NCBI GenBank assembly: GCA_030531245.1
Contig: JAUNOA010000002.1
Location: 29,731 to 93,730, forward strand
Direction: 5' to 3'
Length of the DNA: 64,000 bases
DNA from: Lachnospiraceae bacterium
GTDB lineage: Bacteria; Bacillota; Clostridia; Lachnospirales; Lachnospiraceae
In this document: positions 9,004 through 18,546 of the stretch, in pieces
Layout: the number at the start of each line of letters is the position of its first letter
Position numbering within the stretch: the stretch's first letter is position 1
The notes under the pieces: generated by a model
Databases searched by the model: none
Told to the model about the DNA's origin: nothing
The model's input: only the letters and a program-made list of their open reading frames with translations
Program-made: the position numbers and the translations under genes

Positions 9004-9951
9004 ATGGAAAAGAAAAAATTAGATATATCCCGTGATACCAGACAGAACCTGATTATCATCGGTGTATTGTTGCTTGCAATCATTATTTTTTCAACATTAT
9101 CAAAGTATTTCCTTAAATGGGATAATATCGTTGCCATTTTAGTAGCAGCAGTTCCTCTCGGACTGGTTGCTATTTCAGAGAGCAACTGTCTTATGGTCGG
9201 TGGTTTCGATATGTCGGTAGGTTATGTGGCCTGCTTCTCCGGAATCATCTGGACAACACTTATTTCAGTAAATCACTGGAGCACATATCCGGCACTTCTG
9301 ATCGCACTTCTTTTCGGACTCGCATCAGGTACGCTGGCAGGTGCTTCCGTAGCACTTCTTAATATGCCGCCGTGGATGACGACGTTTGCTCTTATGAATA
9401 TCTGGCAGGGCTGCTCGCTTATCGTCACAAGCGGTGAAGCTGTAAGAATGACAAAATTCAAGGATTTCAAGTGGCTTGGTCAGGCTGATCTTGTAGCAAA
9501 GATCCCTCCGATGGTAATACTTCTTATCCTGATTTATGTCATTATGTACTGTGTTCATAAATACACAAAACTCGGTCGTGACCTTTTCGTAGTCGGAGGT
9601 AACCCCGAAGCAGCAAAGAATGCAGGTATCAATATCGTAAGAGCAAAAATGTTTGCCTTTATGGTTTCCGGATTCCTGGCAGCTCTTGCAGGAGCACTCT
9701 TTGCATCACGTTCAGGTTCAGGTCAGCCGAAGGTAGGTACTATGTACGCAATGCAGGGTATCGCAGCTGCTACAATCGGTGGAACCAAGGCAGGTAAGAC
9801 AAACCTGGCGATGACATTCGTAGGTGCCGTCTTTATCATGCTTGTACAGAACGGACTGAATATGATTCAGGTTCCGGCATTCTACCAGTACATCACAACC
9901 GGTGTCATCCTGGTACTTGCCATCCTGCTTCAGACAGATAAGAGAAAATAA
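9004..9951 (+). CDS. ABC transporter permease (ribose/branched-chain-type), first of two
   Basis: 315 residues, strongly hydrophobic, with the features of the BPD_transp_2 permease family (RbsC/XylH-like): GLVAISESNCLMVGGFDMSV near the third helix and RDLFVVGGNPEAAKNAGIN in the cytoplasmic coupling loop. It should form the channel with the next gene product as a heterodimer. The chosen ATG at 9004 follows GGAAAGGGGAGAAAT; the upstream in-frame ATG at 8965 lies inside the ATPase gene and has no ribosome site. The gap to the ATPase gene is 22 bases, so the genes are clearly cotranscribed. Confidence 0.92.
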   Translation: MEKKKLDISRDTRQNLIIIGVLLLAIIIFSTLSKYFLKWDNIVAILVAAVPLGLVAISESNCLMVGGFDMSVGYVACFSGIIWTTLISVNHWSTYPALLIALLFGLASGTLAGASVALLNMPPWMTTFALMNIWQGCSLIVTSGEAVRMTKFKDFKWLGQADLVAKIPPMVILLILIYVIMYCVHKYTKLGRDLFVVGGNPEAAKNAGINIVRAKMFAFMVSGFLAALAGALFASRSGSGQPKVGTMYAMQGIAAATIGGTKAGKTNLAMTFVGAVFIMLVQNGLNMIQVPAFYQYITTGVILVLAILLQTDKRK

Positions 9952-9964
9952 GGAGGAGAAAATC

Positions 9965-10921
9965 ATGAATAAAATCAAAACAATGACTCGTGAACAGCTT
10001 CTGCCTTATATTCTTATCGCAGTATTCATTATTCTGTTTGCGATTTTCACAGCATTTAACCCGGTATTCCTTTCATGGGATAGTTTTCATTCTATTCTGC
10101 TTACTGCAGTTCCTGTAGGTATCATGGCTATCGGTGAGTGTACTGCTATTACGGCAGGATACTTCGATATGTCGGTCGGCCTTATCGCTTCACTGGCAGG
10201 ATCTTTTGCAGCAAGAGTATGTAACGCAACAGGAAGTGCAGCCCTTGCAATCCTGGTAGGTATCTGTGTAGGTCTTGTATGCGGTATGATCAACGGATGT
10301 CTGGTTTCGTTCCTTCACATGAATGCATTCATCACAACATATGCAATGCAGCTTGTATTCAGAGGAATACAGTACATCATAACAGACGGTATGCCGGTTA
10401 AGCTTACGCTGGGTATCTGTAACGATTACCTGAAATTCGGTCAGGCTAAGCTTTTCGGTGTTATACAGGGACCGATCGTTGTAATGATCTGCCTGTACAT
10501 ACTGGTGGGATTGTTCCTGAAATACAGGAAACTCGGTCGAAGCATTTACCTGGTAGGATCAAATGCAGCCTGTGCCCATATCAGCGGTATCAATGTAAGA
10601 ATGGTACAGTTCTTCGTATTCCTTCTTACAGGTTTCCTTGCGTCTATAGCAGGTATGCTTTACGGAGCCCGTACAGGATCAGCTCCTGCATTTATGGGTG
10701 AGAACCTCTGTCTTGAGGGAATCGCTTCATCTATCGTCGGTGGTACATCAATGGCAGGTGGTAAATCTAACCTCGCACTCACCTTCCTTGGTGTAGTAAT
10801 CGTCTATGTTGTTAAGCAGGGTCTGGTAATGATAGGACTTGATGATAACTATCAGTACATCGCAACAGGTGTCATCCTGTTCCTCGGTGTACTTATGCAG
10901 ATGGACAGAAAGAAGGCATAA
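9965..10921 (+). CDS. ABC transporter permease (ribose-type), second of two
   Basis: 318 residues, the same family as the preceding permease and clearly paralogous: GIMAIGECTAITAGYFDMSV and RKLGRSIYLVGSNAACAHISGIN align with the first copy. The start at 9965 follows AAGGAGGAGAAAATC, 13 bases after the upstream stop. Two different permeases with one double ATPase fit a heterodimeric importer. PIG-L deacetylase starts two bases after this stop, which links the imported compound to that enzyme. Confidence 0.92.
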   Translation: MNKIKTMTREQLLPYILIAVFIILFAIFTAFNPVFLSWDSFHSILLTAVPVGIMAIGECTAITAGYFDMSVGLIASLAGSFAARVCNATGSAALAILVGICVGLVCGMINGCLVSFLHMNAFITTYAMQLVFRGIQYIITDGMPVKLTLGICNDYLKFGQAKLFGVIQGPIVVMICLYILVGLFLKYRKLGRSIYLVGSNAACAHISGINVRMVQFFVFLLTGFLASIAGMLYGARTGSAPAFMGENLCLEGIASSIVGGTSMAGGKSNLALTFLGVVIVYVVKQGLVMIGLDDNYQYIATGVILFLGVLMQMDRKKA

Positions 10922-10923
10922 TT

Positions 10924-11649
10924 ATGAATATTCTTGCAGTTGGTGCACATCCGGATGATGTCGAGACCATGTGCGCAGGCACACTGGCAAAGTATGCATC
11001 ATTGGGACATAAAGTTTTTATAGCAACAGCAACAAACGGTGATATCGGTTCTGCAACACTTCCGATGGAAGAGATAGGAAGGATCAGAAAGCAGGAGGCT
11101 GCCAATTCAGCAGCTGTTATCGGTGCAGAGTATATCTGTCTGGATTATCACGATGAGATGTTTTTTGAGGAGCCGAGGAAGACAAGACTTGATTTTATCA
11201 ATCTTGTACGTTACTGCAAAGCAGATGTAATCTTCACACATTATCCTGAGGATTATAATCCTGATCATGAACTTACAGGTAAGATTATCAATGATATCGC
11301 GGTCATGATCCCGATTGCTAAGCTTGAGACTCCGTCAGCACCGTATGATGTTATTCCTTCAATATGGTATTTCGAGCCGTCTTGTTCAATGAGATTTGTT
11401 CCTACAGATTATGTTGACATAACAGATTTCTATGAGACAAAGATGAAGATGCTTAACTGTATGGAATCACAGAGAGCATGGATGGCAGACAATTACGCAT
11501 CAATGCGTGGCGATGAGGACAGATTCTTCGATACAATCAGAATCACTTCTGAGTTCAGAGGAATGCAGGCTCAGTGCAAGTATGCCGAGGGCTTCGTCCG
11601 TGCACTTGACGGTATGAGAACACGTATGACAGAGCGTGTACTCCCGTAA
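10924..11649 (+). CDS. PIG-L/LmbE family zinc deacetylase
   Basis: 241 residues. The N-terminus MNILAVGAHPDDVET has the family zinc motif AHPDD (His9, Asp11, Asp12), and FTHYPEDYNPDH supplies the distal HxxH-type ligands near residue 110. Family members remove acetyl groups from N-acetylglucosamine conjugates, mycothiol or bacillithiol precursors and antibiotics such as teicoplanin aglycone. No signal peptide, so it acts in the cytoplasm. Two bases separate it from the permease, so its substrate probably comes in through this importer or is made from what does. The exact amide is unknown. Confidence 0.88.
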   Translation: MNILAVGAHPDDVETMCAGTLAKYASLGHKVFIATATNGDIGSATLPMEEIGRIRKQEAANSAAVIGAEYICLDYHDEMFFEEPRKTRLDFINLVRYCKADVIFTHYPEDYNPDHELTGKIINDIAVMIPIAKLETPSAPYDVIPSIWYFEPSCSMRFVPTDYVDITDFYETKMKMLNCMESQRAWMADNYASMRGDEDRFFDTIRITSEFRGMQAQCKYAEGFVRALDGMRTRMTERVLP

Positions 11650-11667
11650 GTAACAAAGCCAGACACC

Positions 11668-11699
11668 GGCGGGTCTATCAGATGATAGGCCCGCCTTTA
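11668..11699 (+). terminator. Terminator-like hairpin after the PIG-L gene
   Basis: GGCGGGTCTATCA at 11668-11680 pairs with TGATAGGCCCGCC at 11683-11695 (one G-U pair) across a two-base loop, followed by only TTTAT. Very stable but with a short T-tract, so it may act as a partial stop or a processing barrier between importer and deacylase genes. Confidence 0.6.
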
Positions 11700-11726
11700 T
11701 GCAGATTATGAAAAAGAGGCACAAAA

Positions 11727-13370
11727 ATGGGAATTTACAAAAGAAAACCGGACATCATTATCAGGAACGGCTGTATCGTAGACGGAACGGGAAAACTTCC
11801 GTACTATGCAGACATTGCAATAATCGGAGAGAAAATTGACTATATCGGAGATCTTAAGGACGTGACAGCGCCTCTTGATATCGACGCTCATCATAAATAT
11901 GTAACAAACGGATTTATCGATGCACATTCACATGCAGATCAGACTATCTGGTCGGCACCTGAAGCAAAGAATGTCATCGCTCAGGGTGTAACCACGGAAA
12001 TAGTCGGTAACTGTGGCTTTTCAATGAGAACATCGATTGCACCGGAGGATTTTGATAAGGCAGGAGACGGAATAGACTGTGTATATAATCTTCCGGGCCC
12101 AAAGTATCCGAAAGGGGCTATGGCGGCAACTCTTGATCGTGCGGAAAAGCAGGGATGCGGAGTAAATACAGCATGGCATTGCGGACACAATGATATCCGA
12201 ATGATGGTCGGATGCATGCAGTCAGTTCCTACCAAAGAACAGATGGATGAAATGAAGGAATGGATCAGAGAATGTATGGAAGCCGGATATATCGGATTCT
12301 CTACAGGACTGGAATTTGTTCCGGGTATCGTAAGTAAACCCGAGGAAGTCGAGGAACTTGCGATGGTTGCCGCAGAGTATGATGCCAACTATTCCACTCA
12401 TATGAGGGACGAGGGAACGTATATTCTTGAAGCAGTAAATGAGTTTCTGAATGTAATCAGGAAAACAGGAATGAGAGGAACTGTTTCTCACCTGAATGTT
12501 AAGTATGATAACGGTATTCCGAATGATTATCTTCAGAAGGGTATGCAGATGCTTAAGGATGCAAGAGATGTAGAACATCTGAACGTATACTGTGATATGC
12601 TTCCGACAACATTTGCTACAGGCGGAGCTATGGCTATGCTTCCTCCGTGGCTTTATGCAAACGGATGGGATGAAGCAAGAAGAATTCTTGCCAGCAAAGA
12701 AGGAAGAATAAAAGTCAAAGGGGATCTTAACAGATACTGGAGATTCCTTGCAGCCGGTCAGTGGGAGAGACTTCTGTTTATTATGCCGCCGTATGACGCA
12801 CACATTGCAATCACTCCGTTTGCTGATCTGGTGAAGGAATATGATAAGGAACCTGCAGATGTATTTCTGGATGTAATGATGGGATGCTCAACAATCAAGG
12901 AAGCCAATGCAACAGGAATCACAGGAACGGTATTTTTTGAGCAGCAGCTGATAGACAGTGTTGTTACAGATCCGATATATATGTGGCAGATGGATGTCGG
13001 ATTTGTGGACCTTGACAACCCGAAAGGCAGAGTCGGTATGCGTCAGACATATATGAGCATGAGTCAGTTCATAATCAGATATGTACGTGAACTCGGGGTA
13101 ATCTCTATTCAGGATGCATGTAAAAAACTCGGTTCTGTTCCGGCTCAGCATTTCATGCTGGAAGACAGAGGAACTATCGAGCCCGGCAAGTATGCAGATA
13201 TCAATGTTTTTGATATCAATGCACTTAAGATCAATTCGACATTTACAGATCCTATGCAGTATTCAACGGGAATGGATTATGTATTTGTAAACGGAAGACC
13301 TGTTATTGCAAACGGACAGTTTACCGGTGATAGGGCAGGAAAAGTATTGAGACACCTGCGGAAAAACTGA
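11727..13370 (+). CDS. N-acyl-D-amino-acid deacylase family amidohydrolase, copy 1 of 3
   Basis: 547 residues. The family (D-aminoacylase, N-acyl-D-glutamate or -aspartate deacylase) hydrolyses the amide of N-acyl-D-amino acids with a zinc-centred TIM barrel. Visible site residues are His67 and His69 in IDAHSHAD, Cys96 in VGNCGFS (the bridging cysteine of D-aminoacylases), His225 in YSTHMRDE and His255 in TVSHLN. The spacing matches the known enzyme numbering of 67, 69, 96, 220 and 250 well. The C-terminal GTIEPGKYADINVFD belongs to the small beta domain that flanks the barrel. The start at 11727 has AGAGGC nine bases upstream. Which D-amino acid is used cannot be told. Confidence 0.88.
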   Translation: MGIYKRKPDIIIRNGCIVDGTGKLPYYADIAIIGEKIDYIGDLKDVTAPLDIDAHHKYVTNGFIDAHSHADQTIWSAPEAKNVIAQGVTTEIVGNCGFSMRTSIAPEDFDKAGDGIDCVYNLPGPKYPKGAMAATLDRAEKQGCGVNTAWHCGHNDIRMMVGCMQSVPTKEQMDEMKEWIRECMEAGYIGFSTGLEFVPGIVSKPEEVEELAMVAAEYDANYSTHMRDEGTYILEAVNEFLNVIRKTGMRGTVSHLNVKYDNGIPNDYLQKGMQMLKDARDVEHLNVYCDMLPTTFATGGAMAMLPPWLYANGWDEARRILASKEGRIKVKGDLNRYWRFLAAGQWERLLFIMPPYDAHIAITPFADLVKEYDKEPADVFLDVMMGCSTIKEANATGITGTVFFEQQLIDSVVTDPIYMWQMDVGFVDLDNPKGRVGMRQTYMSMSQFIIRYVRELGVISIQDACKKLGSVPAQHFMLEDRGTIEPGKYADINVFDINALKINSTFTDPMQYSTGMDYVFVNGRPVIANGQFTGDRAGKVLRHLRKN

Positions 13371-13461
13371 AACGATGTAAGACATTCCGACATTGAAATC
13401 ATAAAATAAAAATTACATTACAGACATTGCAAATCAGATATTATACAAAGGAGAGTAAAAG

Positions 13462-15114
13462 ATGGGTATTTACAACAGAAAACCTGATGTCATCATCAGA
13501 AACGGATGTATCGTAGACGGAACAGGAAAGATGCCGTATTATGCAGACCTTGCTATCATCGGCGATAAGATTGATTATATCGGAGATCTTAAAGGTGTAA
13601 CAGCACCTCTTGATATTGATGCACATCACAAATATGTAACTAACGGATTTATTGATTCACATACACATTCTGACCGTTCACTCTGGACTGCACCGGAGGC
13701 ATACAGCTTTGTCACACAGGGTATTACAACTCAGGTTGCGGGAAACTGCGGATATTCAATGAGAACGATCATGGACGGATGCGAGTTCGACCCTGCAGGT
13801 GATGGGATCGACTGCGTATACAATCTCCCGGGTCCGACATATCCTAAGGGAAGTCTGGCAGCTACGCTTGATAAGGCTGAGAAAATGGGAATGGGAAATA
13901 ACGTTGCATTTCTTTGCGGGCATAACGATCTGAGAGTTATGGCACAATGCTACGGTGTAACACCTACAGAAGAGCAGTATAAGATCATGGAGGATTTTAT
14001 TGATGAGGCTATGCAGGCCGGATTTATCGGATTTTCAACAGGTCTTGAGTTTGTTCCCGGTATCAATTCAAAGCCTGATGAAGTCGTAAGACTTGCAAAG
14101 GTTGCCGCAAAGTACGATGCAAACTATTCAACTCATATGAGAGATGAGGGAACATATATTCTTGAAGCAATCAATGAGTTCCTTACTGTCATCCGTGCAA
14201 CTGGAATGAGAGGAACCGTTTCTCATCTTAATGTCAAGTATGATAACGGTGTTCCGAATGATTACCTGCAGAAGGGTATGGATATGCTTAAGAAAGCACG
14301 TGAGGTTGAACATCTCAATGTAATGTGTGATATGCTTCCGACAACATTTGCAACAGGCGGGGCTATGGCTCTTCTTCCTCCATGGGTTTATGCAGGAGGC
14401 TGGGATGCGGCAAAGAAGATTCTTGCTGATCCGAACGGAAGAGAAAAGGTTAAAGGAGACTTCTGCAGATACTGGAGATTTTTATCATATGGTCAGTGGG
14501 ACAGACTGCTTTATGTTCAGCCTGAGTATATGCCTGAGATATGTACGGTACCGTTCAAGGATCTGGTTGAAAAATCGGGCAAAGAACCTATCGACGTATT
14601 CCTTGATATTATGCAGGCCGCTCCGACACTTGAAGATGCAAATGCAGTACATATTCAGGGCAATGTATTCTTTGAGCAGCAGCTTATCGACTCTGTAGTG
14701 ACAGATCCTATCTATATGTGGATGACGGATGCAAGCAATACATATGAGCCGCAGGAAGGACCGCTTGCAAAGAACACCGCCAATGTTCAGGAATATATGA
14801 GCATGATTTATTTCTTCATCAGATATGTCCGCGAGCTTGGTGTTATATCGATTCAGGATGCATGTAAGAAGGTCGGATCTGTTCCTGCAGCACACTTTAT
14901 GCTTGAAGACAGAGGAACTCTCGAGGTCGGTAAATATGCTGATATCAATGTATTTGATATCAATGAGCTTAAGATCAATTCGACATTTACGGAGCCGTGC
15001 AAGTACTCATCCGGTATGAGCTATGTATTTGTAAACGGAAAACCGGTTATTGCAAACGGTGAGCGTACAGGTGCCAGAGTAGGAAAAGTCCTCAGACATC
15101 TTCCGAAGAACTAA
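13462..15114 (+). CDS. N-acyl-D-amino-acid deacylase family amidohydrolase, copy 2 of 3
   Basis: 550 residues, colinear with the flanking paralogues. It keeps His67/His69 (IDSHTHSD), Cys96 (AGNCGYS), the STHMRDEGTYI and TVSHLNVKYD barrel motifs and the C-terminal GTLEVGKYADINVFD. It differs from copy 1 around the substrate loop: LLYVQPEYMPEI instead of LLFIMPPYDAHI, and ANAVHIQGNVFFEQQ. This suggests a shifted acyl or side-chain preference rather than simple redundancy. It has its own ribosome site (CAAAGGAGAG) 91 bases after copy 1. The intervening DNA is AT-rich with no clear terminator, so the three are probably cotranscribed. Confidence 0.88.
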   Translation: MGIYNRKPDVIIRNGCIVDGTGKMPYYADLAIIGDKIDYIGDLKGVTAPLDIDAHHKYVTNGFIDSHTHSDRSLWTAPEAYSFVTQGITTQVAGNCGYSMRTIMDGCEFDPAGDGIDCVYNLPGPTYPKGSLAATLDKAEKMGMGNNVAFLCGHNDLRVMAQCYGVTPTEEQYKIMEDFIDEAMQAGFIGFSTGLEFVPGINSKPDEVVRLAKVAAKYDANYSTHMRDEGTYILEAINEFLTVIRATGMRGTVSHLNVKYDNGVPNDYLQKGMDMLKKAREVEHLNVMCDMLPTTFATGGAMALLPPWVYAGGWDAAKKILADPNGREKVKGDFCRYWRFLSYGQWDRLLYVQPEYMPEICTVPFKDLVEKSGKEPIDVFLDIMQAAPTLEDANAVHIQGNVFFEQQLIDSVVTDPIYMWMTDASNTYEPQEGPLAKNTANVQEYMSMIYFFIRYVRELGVISIQDACKKVGSVPAAHFMLEDRGTLEVGKYADINVFDINELKINSTFTEPCKYSSGMSYVFVNGKPVIANGERTGARVGKVLRHLPKN

Positions 15115-15211
15115 GCATCATAATAATTGTAATATCAGAGGATTAGTTATTTAATTATCTGAGCATGCTGAGTTATAGTATATAATTTGATTAATACAAA
15201 GAGGTACTAAA

Positions 15212-16858
15212 ATGGGTATTTACAATAGAAAGCCTGATATCATAATCAGAAACGGCTGTATCGTAGACGGTACAGGAAAGATGCCTTATTATGCTGATCT
15301 CGCTATAATCGGCGATAAGATAGATTACATCGGAGATCTTAAGGGAGTTACAGCTCCGCTGGATATCGATGCGCATCATAAGTATGTAACTAACGGATTT
15401 ATTGATGCCCATTCACATTCGGATTATACAATCTGGGGTAATCCTGAGGCAGTGTCTTCTGTCAGACAGGGCGTGACTACAGAAGTGGTCGGCAACTGCG
15501 GCTTTTCAAAGAGAAGTTATGTAGCTCCGGAATATTTCGATCATGCCGGTGACGGAGTTCAGGGAGCGTATGAGGTACCTGATTATAATGTCCCGAAAGG
15601 TGCGATGGCAGGTACGCTGGATAAGGCCGAAAAGATGGGAATATCCATCAATATGGCATGGCTCTGCGGACATAATGACCTGAGAAACATAGCACACTGT
15701 AATACCAGAGAGGTTTCCGAGGAACAGTATAAGATAATGGAAAGCTTCCTTCGGGAAGCGATGGAGGCCGGTTATGTTGGATTCTCGACGGGTCTGGAAT
15801 TTGAGCCGGGTATAGTAAGCAAACCTGAAGAGGTTGAAAGACTTGCTAAGATAGCAGCGGAATATGATGCAAATTATTCAACTCACATGAGAGATGAAGG
15901 AACATACATCCTTGAAGCCGTGAATGAATTTCTGAACGTTATCCGCAAAACCGGACTTAGAGGAACTGTTTCGCATCTTAACGTTAAAGATGATAACGGT
16001 GTTCCCAATGACTACCTTCAGAAGGCTATGCAGATGCTTAAGGATGCAAGAGAGGTTGAACATCTTAATGTAATGTGTGATATGCTTCCTACTCCTTTTG
16101 CGACAGGTGATGCAATCGCCATCTTACCACCATGGCTTTATGAGAATGGATGGGATGAAGCAAGAAAGATACTTGCAGATCCGGTGGGAAGAGAAAAGGT
16201 GAAAGCGGACAGCAACAGATATTGGAGATTCCTTCAGGCCGGACAGTGGGAGAGACTTCTTTTTGTTCAGCCGCAGTACAGCAGAGAGATAAGCACGACT
16301 CCTTTCGCAGAGCTGGTAAAAAAGAGCGGCAAGGAGCCTTTCGACTGCTTCCTCGATATAGTTATGGAAGCACCTACGATGTACGACGCCGGCAGGATAC
16401 TGATGCAGGGAACCTGTTTTGCAGAGCAGACTCTTGTTGACAGTGTAGTTAAGGATCCGATTTATATGTGGCAGACAGACGGCTTTACAACAACAGAGCA
16501 TGGACCGGTTGCCGATGCTACTGCAAATATGCAGAACTACATGAGCATGACATATTTCTTTGCAAGATATGTCAGAGATCTTGGAGCTATTTCAATTCAG
16601 GATGCATGCAAGAAGGTGGGTATGGTACCGGCTCAGCATTTCATGCTTGAGAAAAGAGGAACTCTTGAGGTCGGTAATTATGCCGATGTAAATGTATTTG
16701 ATCTGAATGCACTGAAAATCAATGCTACATTCACTGAAGTCAATAAATATTCTACAGGTATGGATTATGTAATAGTAAACGGTGTGCCTGTAGTTGTACG
16801 TGATGAGCATACAGGTGCAAGAGCAGGAAAAGTCTTAAGGCATCTTCCCCGAAAATAA
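15212..16858 (+). CDS. N-acyl-D-amino-acid deacylase family amidohydrolase, copy 3 of 3
   Basis: 548 residues. It retains His67/His69 (IDAHSHSD), Cys96 (VGNCGFS), STHMRDE and TVSHLNVKDD, so it should be catalytic. It is the most diverged copy between residues 100 and 140 (YVAPEYFDHAGDGVQGAYEV) and 350-430 (FAEQTLVDSVVKDPIYMWQTDGF), both near the expected substrate pocket. AAAGAGGTACT precedes the ATG. A TATAAT at 15181-15186 sits 25 bases before the start but without a recognisable -35. The AEC carrier gene follows after 19 bases. Confidence 0.88.
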   Translation: MGIYNRKPDIIIRNGCIVDGTGKMPYYADLAIIGDKIDYIGDLKGVTAPLDIDAHHKYVTNGFIDAHSHSDYTIWGNPEAVSSVRQGVTTEVVGNCGFSKRSYVAPEYFDHAGDGVQGAYEVPDYNVPKGAMAGTLDKAEKMGISINMAWLCGHNDLRNIAHCNTREVSEEQYKIMESFLREAMEAGYVGFSTGLEFEPGIVSKPEEVERLAKIAAEYDANYSTHMRDEGTYILEAVNEFLNVIRKTGLRGTVSHLNVKDDNGVPNDYLQKAMQMLKDAREVEHLNVMCDMLPTPFATGDAIAILPPWLYENGWDEARKILADPVGREKVKADSNRYWRFLQAGQWERLLFVQPQYSREISTTPFAELVKKSGKEPFDCFLDIVMEAPTMYDAGRILMQGTCFAEQTLVDSVVKDPIYMWQTDGFTTTEHGPVADATANMQNYMSMTYFFARYVRDLGAISIQDACKKVGMVPAQHFMLEKRGTLEVGNYADVNVFDLNALKINATFTEVNKYSTGMDYVIVNGVPVVVRDEHTGARAGKVLRHLPRK

Positions 16859-16877
16859 AGAATAAGAGAGACATTAT

Positions 16878-17801
16878 ATGGGTGAAATCTTTTTACTGGC
16901 ATTGTCACAGATCATAGTTCTGTTTGTTTTTATTATCATAGGATATCTGCTCAGAAAACTGAACATACTTCCGGATAATGCAGCCATGGTCATAAGTAAA
17001 CTGATCATGTGGGTATTTCTCACAGCGATGGCGTTTAAGACCTTTGCCGTGAATTTTACCATTCAGAATCTCAGAGAAAACATGGGATATCTGACAGCGG
17101 GACTTGTATGCACGATAGTATTTTTCTTCATTGGAAATTATCTTGGAGAGAAGTTCGGCAAAGTTCCTGTCACCAAGGGAATATATAAGTATTCTTTTGT
17201 TATCCCGAATACAGGTTATATGGGATATCCTATCATCACGGGTTTGTTCGGAGAAGAGGCTCTGTGCCATTTTATGGTCTTTACGATTCCGCTTCTGATA
17301 CTGACTTATTCATGGGGTGTAGCTGTATTGAACGGAGGCGGAAAGGTTTCCGTTAAGTCTATGAAGAATCCGATGCTGATCGGTATGTTTGCTGGAATTG
17401 TATTCGGACTTATAGGAATTCCTGTTCCTGAACTGCCGATGAACATACTTACAACTGCTGCAAACTGTATGGCTCCGTGTGCTATGATCCTTGCTGGAAT
17501 TGTAGTCGCTAAGAAACCGCTGAAGAAGGCTTTTTCACATCCGAGAGCATATTTTGCCACATTGATTCGTCTGATTGCCATACCGGCAGTTGTGATGATC
17601 GCATTCAAACTTCTGAATGTGGATCACGATATCATGACAATAGGCACTTTGGCATTCGCCATGCCGATGGGGATGAATTCCATAATATACCCGGAGGCAA
17701 ACGGACAGGACTCTTCGGCAGGAGCAAGTACGGTCATGATTTCACATGTCTTGGGAGGAATTACGATACCGCTTTTTGTAGCTGTTCTTTCAGTTCTTTA
17801 A
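16878..17801 (+). CDS. AEC family (auxin-efflux-carrier-type) transporter
   Basis: 307 residues, about ten hydrophobic segments in two five-helix halves. The first half has FVIPNTGYMGYPIITGLFGEEAL, with the broken-helix GYMGYP motif typical of the family. The second half repeats the pattern with FAMPMGMNSIIYPEANG. Bacterial members move dicarboxylates such as malate or malonate and other organic anions. Its place right after the deacylases suggests export of a released carboxylate or uptake of a substrate. ATG at 16878, weak AAGAGAG site, 19 bases after copy 3. Confidence 0.87.
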   Translation: MGEIFLLALSQIIVLFVFIIIGYLLRKLNILPDNAAMVISKLIMWVFLTAMAFKTFAVNFTIQNLRENMGYLTAGLVCTIVFFFIGNYLGEKFGKVPVTKGIYKYSFVIPNTGYMGYPIITGLFGEEALCHFMVFTIPLLILTYSWGVAVLNGGGKVSVKSMKNPMLIGMFAGIVFGLIGIPVPELPMNILTTAANCMAPCAMILAGIVVAKKPLKKAFSHPRAYFATLIRLIAIPAVVMIAFKLLNVDHDIMTIGTLAFAMPMGMNSIIYPEANGQDSSAGASTVMISHVLGGITIPLFVAVLSVL

Positions 17802-17817
17802 TCAGGAGGAGATCAAA

Positions 17818-18546
17818 GTGATATTCAAAGATATTAACTGTAATTTCTTCGTACAGCCGCAGCCGCTTCAGTACGCAAGTACACATGATGAGGTGGCCGG
17901 AATATGCGAAGACAACAACATCGTAACCAGAGCTATCTACAATATGGACAAGGCAGCTGATGCCAATGCTGTCACATTAAAGTACGCAAAAGAATCCGGA
18001 GGTAAAGAGTATCCTGTAATCAGGCTGATGCCTCCTGTTTATCCGGAAGAGACATACACGAAGGATGAGATGATAAAGCTTATAGAGAATGACAAAGCAC
18101 TTTTCAGAATCCATCCGGCAAATTATGCGGCACCGCTTCATACCTGGGTTTATGACTGGATGCTGGATATACTTACGGAGAGCAGAACTCCGCTCCTCGT
18201 GTCACTTCAGGAACTTAATCTGAATGATGCGGCAGCGGTAAAAGAAAAGTATCCGGATTTGAGAATGATAATTACCAATACTGATCAGTGGCTCAACAGA
18301 CAGTATGTCGGCTTCTGTCAGTATTATAAAAATGTATATTTCGATACCTGCAATACTATAGAGTATTACGGAATCGAGAATATGGTGGAGCTTATCGGTG
18401 CGGATAAGTTCCTGTTCGGAACATATATGCCGGAGAAGGAACCATATGACAAGACATTCCAGATTCTGTTCTGTGAGCTTTCGCAGGAAGAAAAGGAATT
18501 GATAGCACACGGTAACTTCGAGAGACTTGTGGAGGTGAGAGCATGA
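17818..18546 (+). CDS. Amidohydrolase-fold protein lacking metal ligands (probable pseudoenzyme subunit)
   Basis: 242 residues, starting at GTG 17818 behind a strong AGGAGGAG site. The strand order and the closing segment (GADKFLFGTYMPEKEPYDKTFQILF, given here only as landmarks FLFGTYMP and NFERLV) look like the amidohydrolase_2 TIM barrel. However, the first strand reads INCNFFVQP where HxH belongs, and the later His and Asp ligands are replaced (NTDQW, FGTYMP for FGSD). It overlaps the next, apparently active, amidohydrolase by four bases. The N-terminal half of the fused protein at 33717 has the same character. I infer a non-catalytic partner; a novel activity is possible. Confidence 0.6.
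   Translation: MIFKDINCNFFVQPQPLQYASTHDEVAGICEDNNIVTRAIYNMDKAADANAVTLKYAKESGGKEYPVIRLMPPVYPEETYTKDEMIKLIENDKALFRIHPANYAAPLHTWVYDWMLDILTESRTPLLVSLQELNLNDAAAVKEKYPDLRMIITNTDQWLNRQYVGFCQYYKNVYFDTCNTIEYYGIENMVELIGADKFLFGTYMPEKEPYDKTFQILFCELSQEEKELIAHGNFERLVEVRA

Noticed and set aside
15181..15186. TATAAT as a separate promoter for the third deacylase
   Set aside because: No -35 hexamer at a workable distance; in AT-rich DNA the -10 match alone is not enough.
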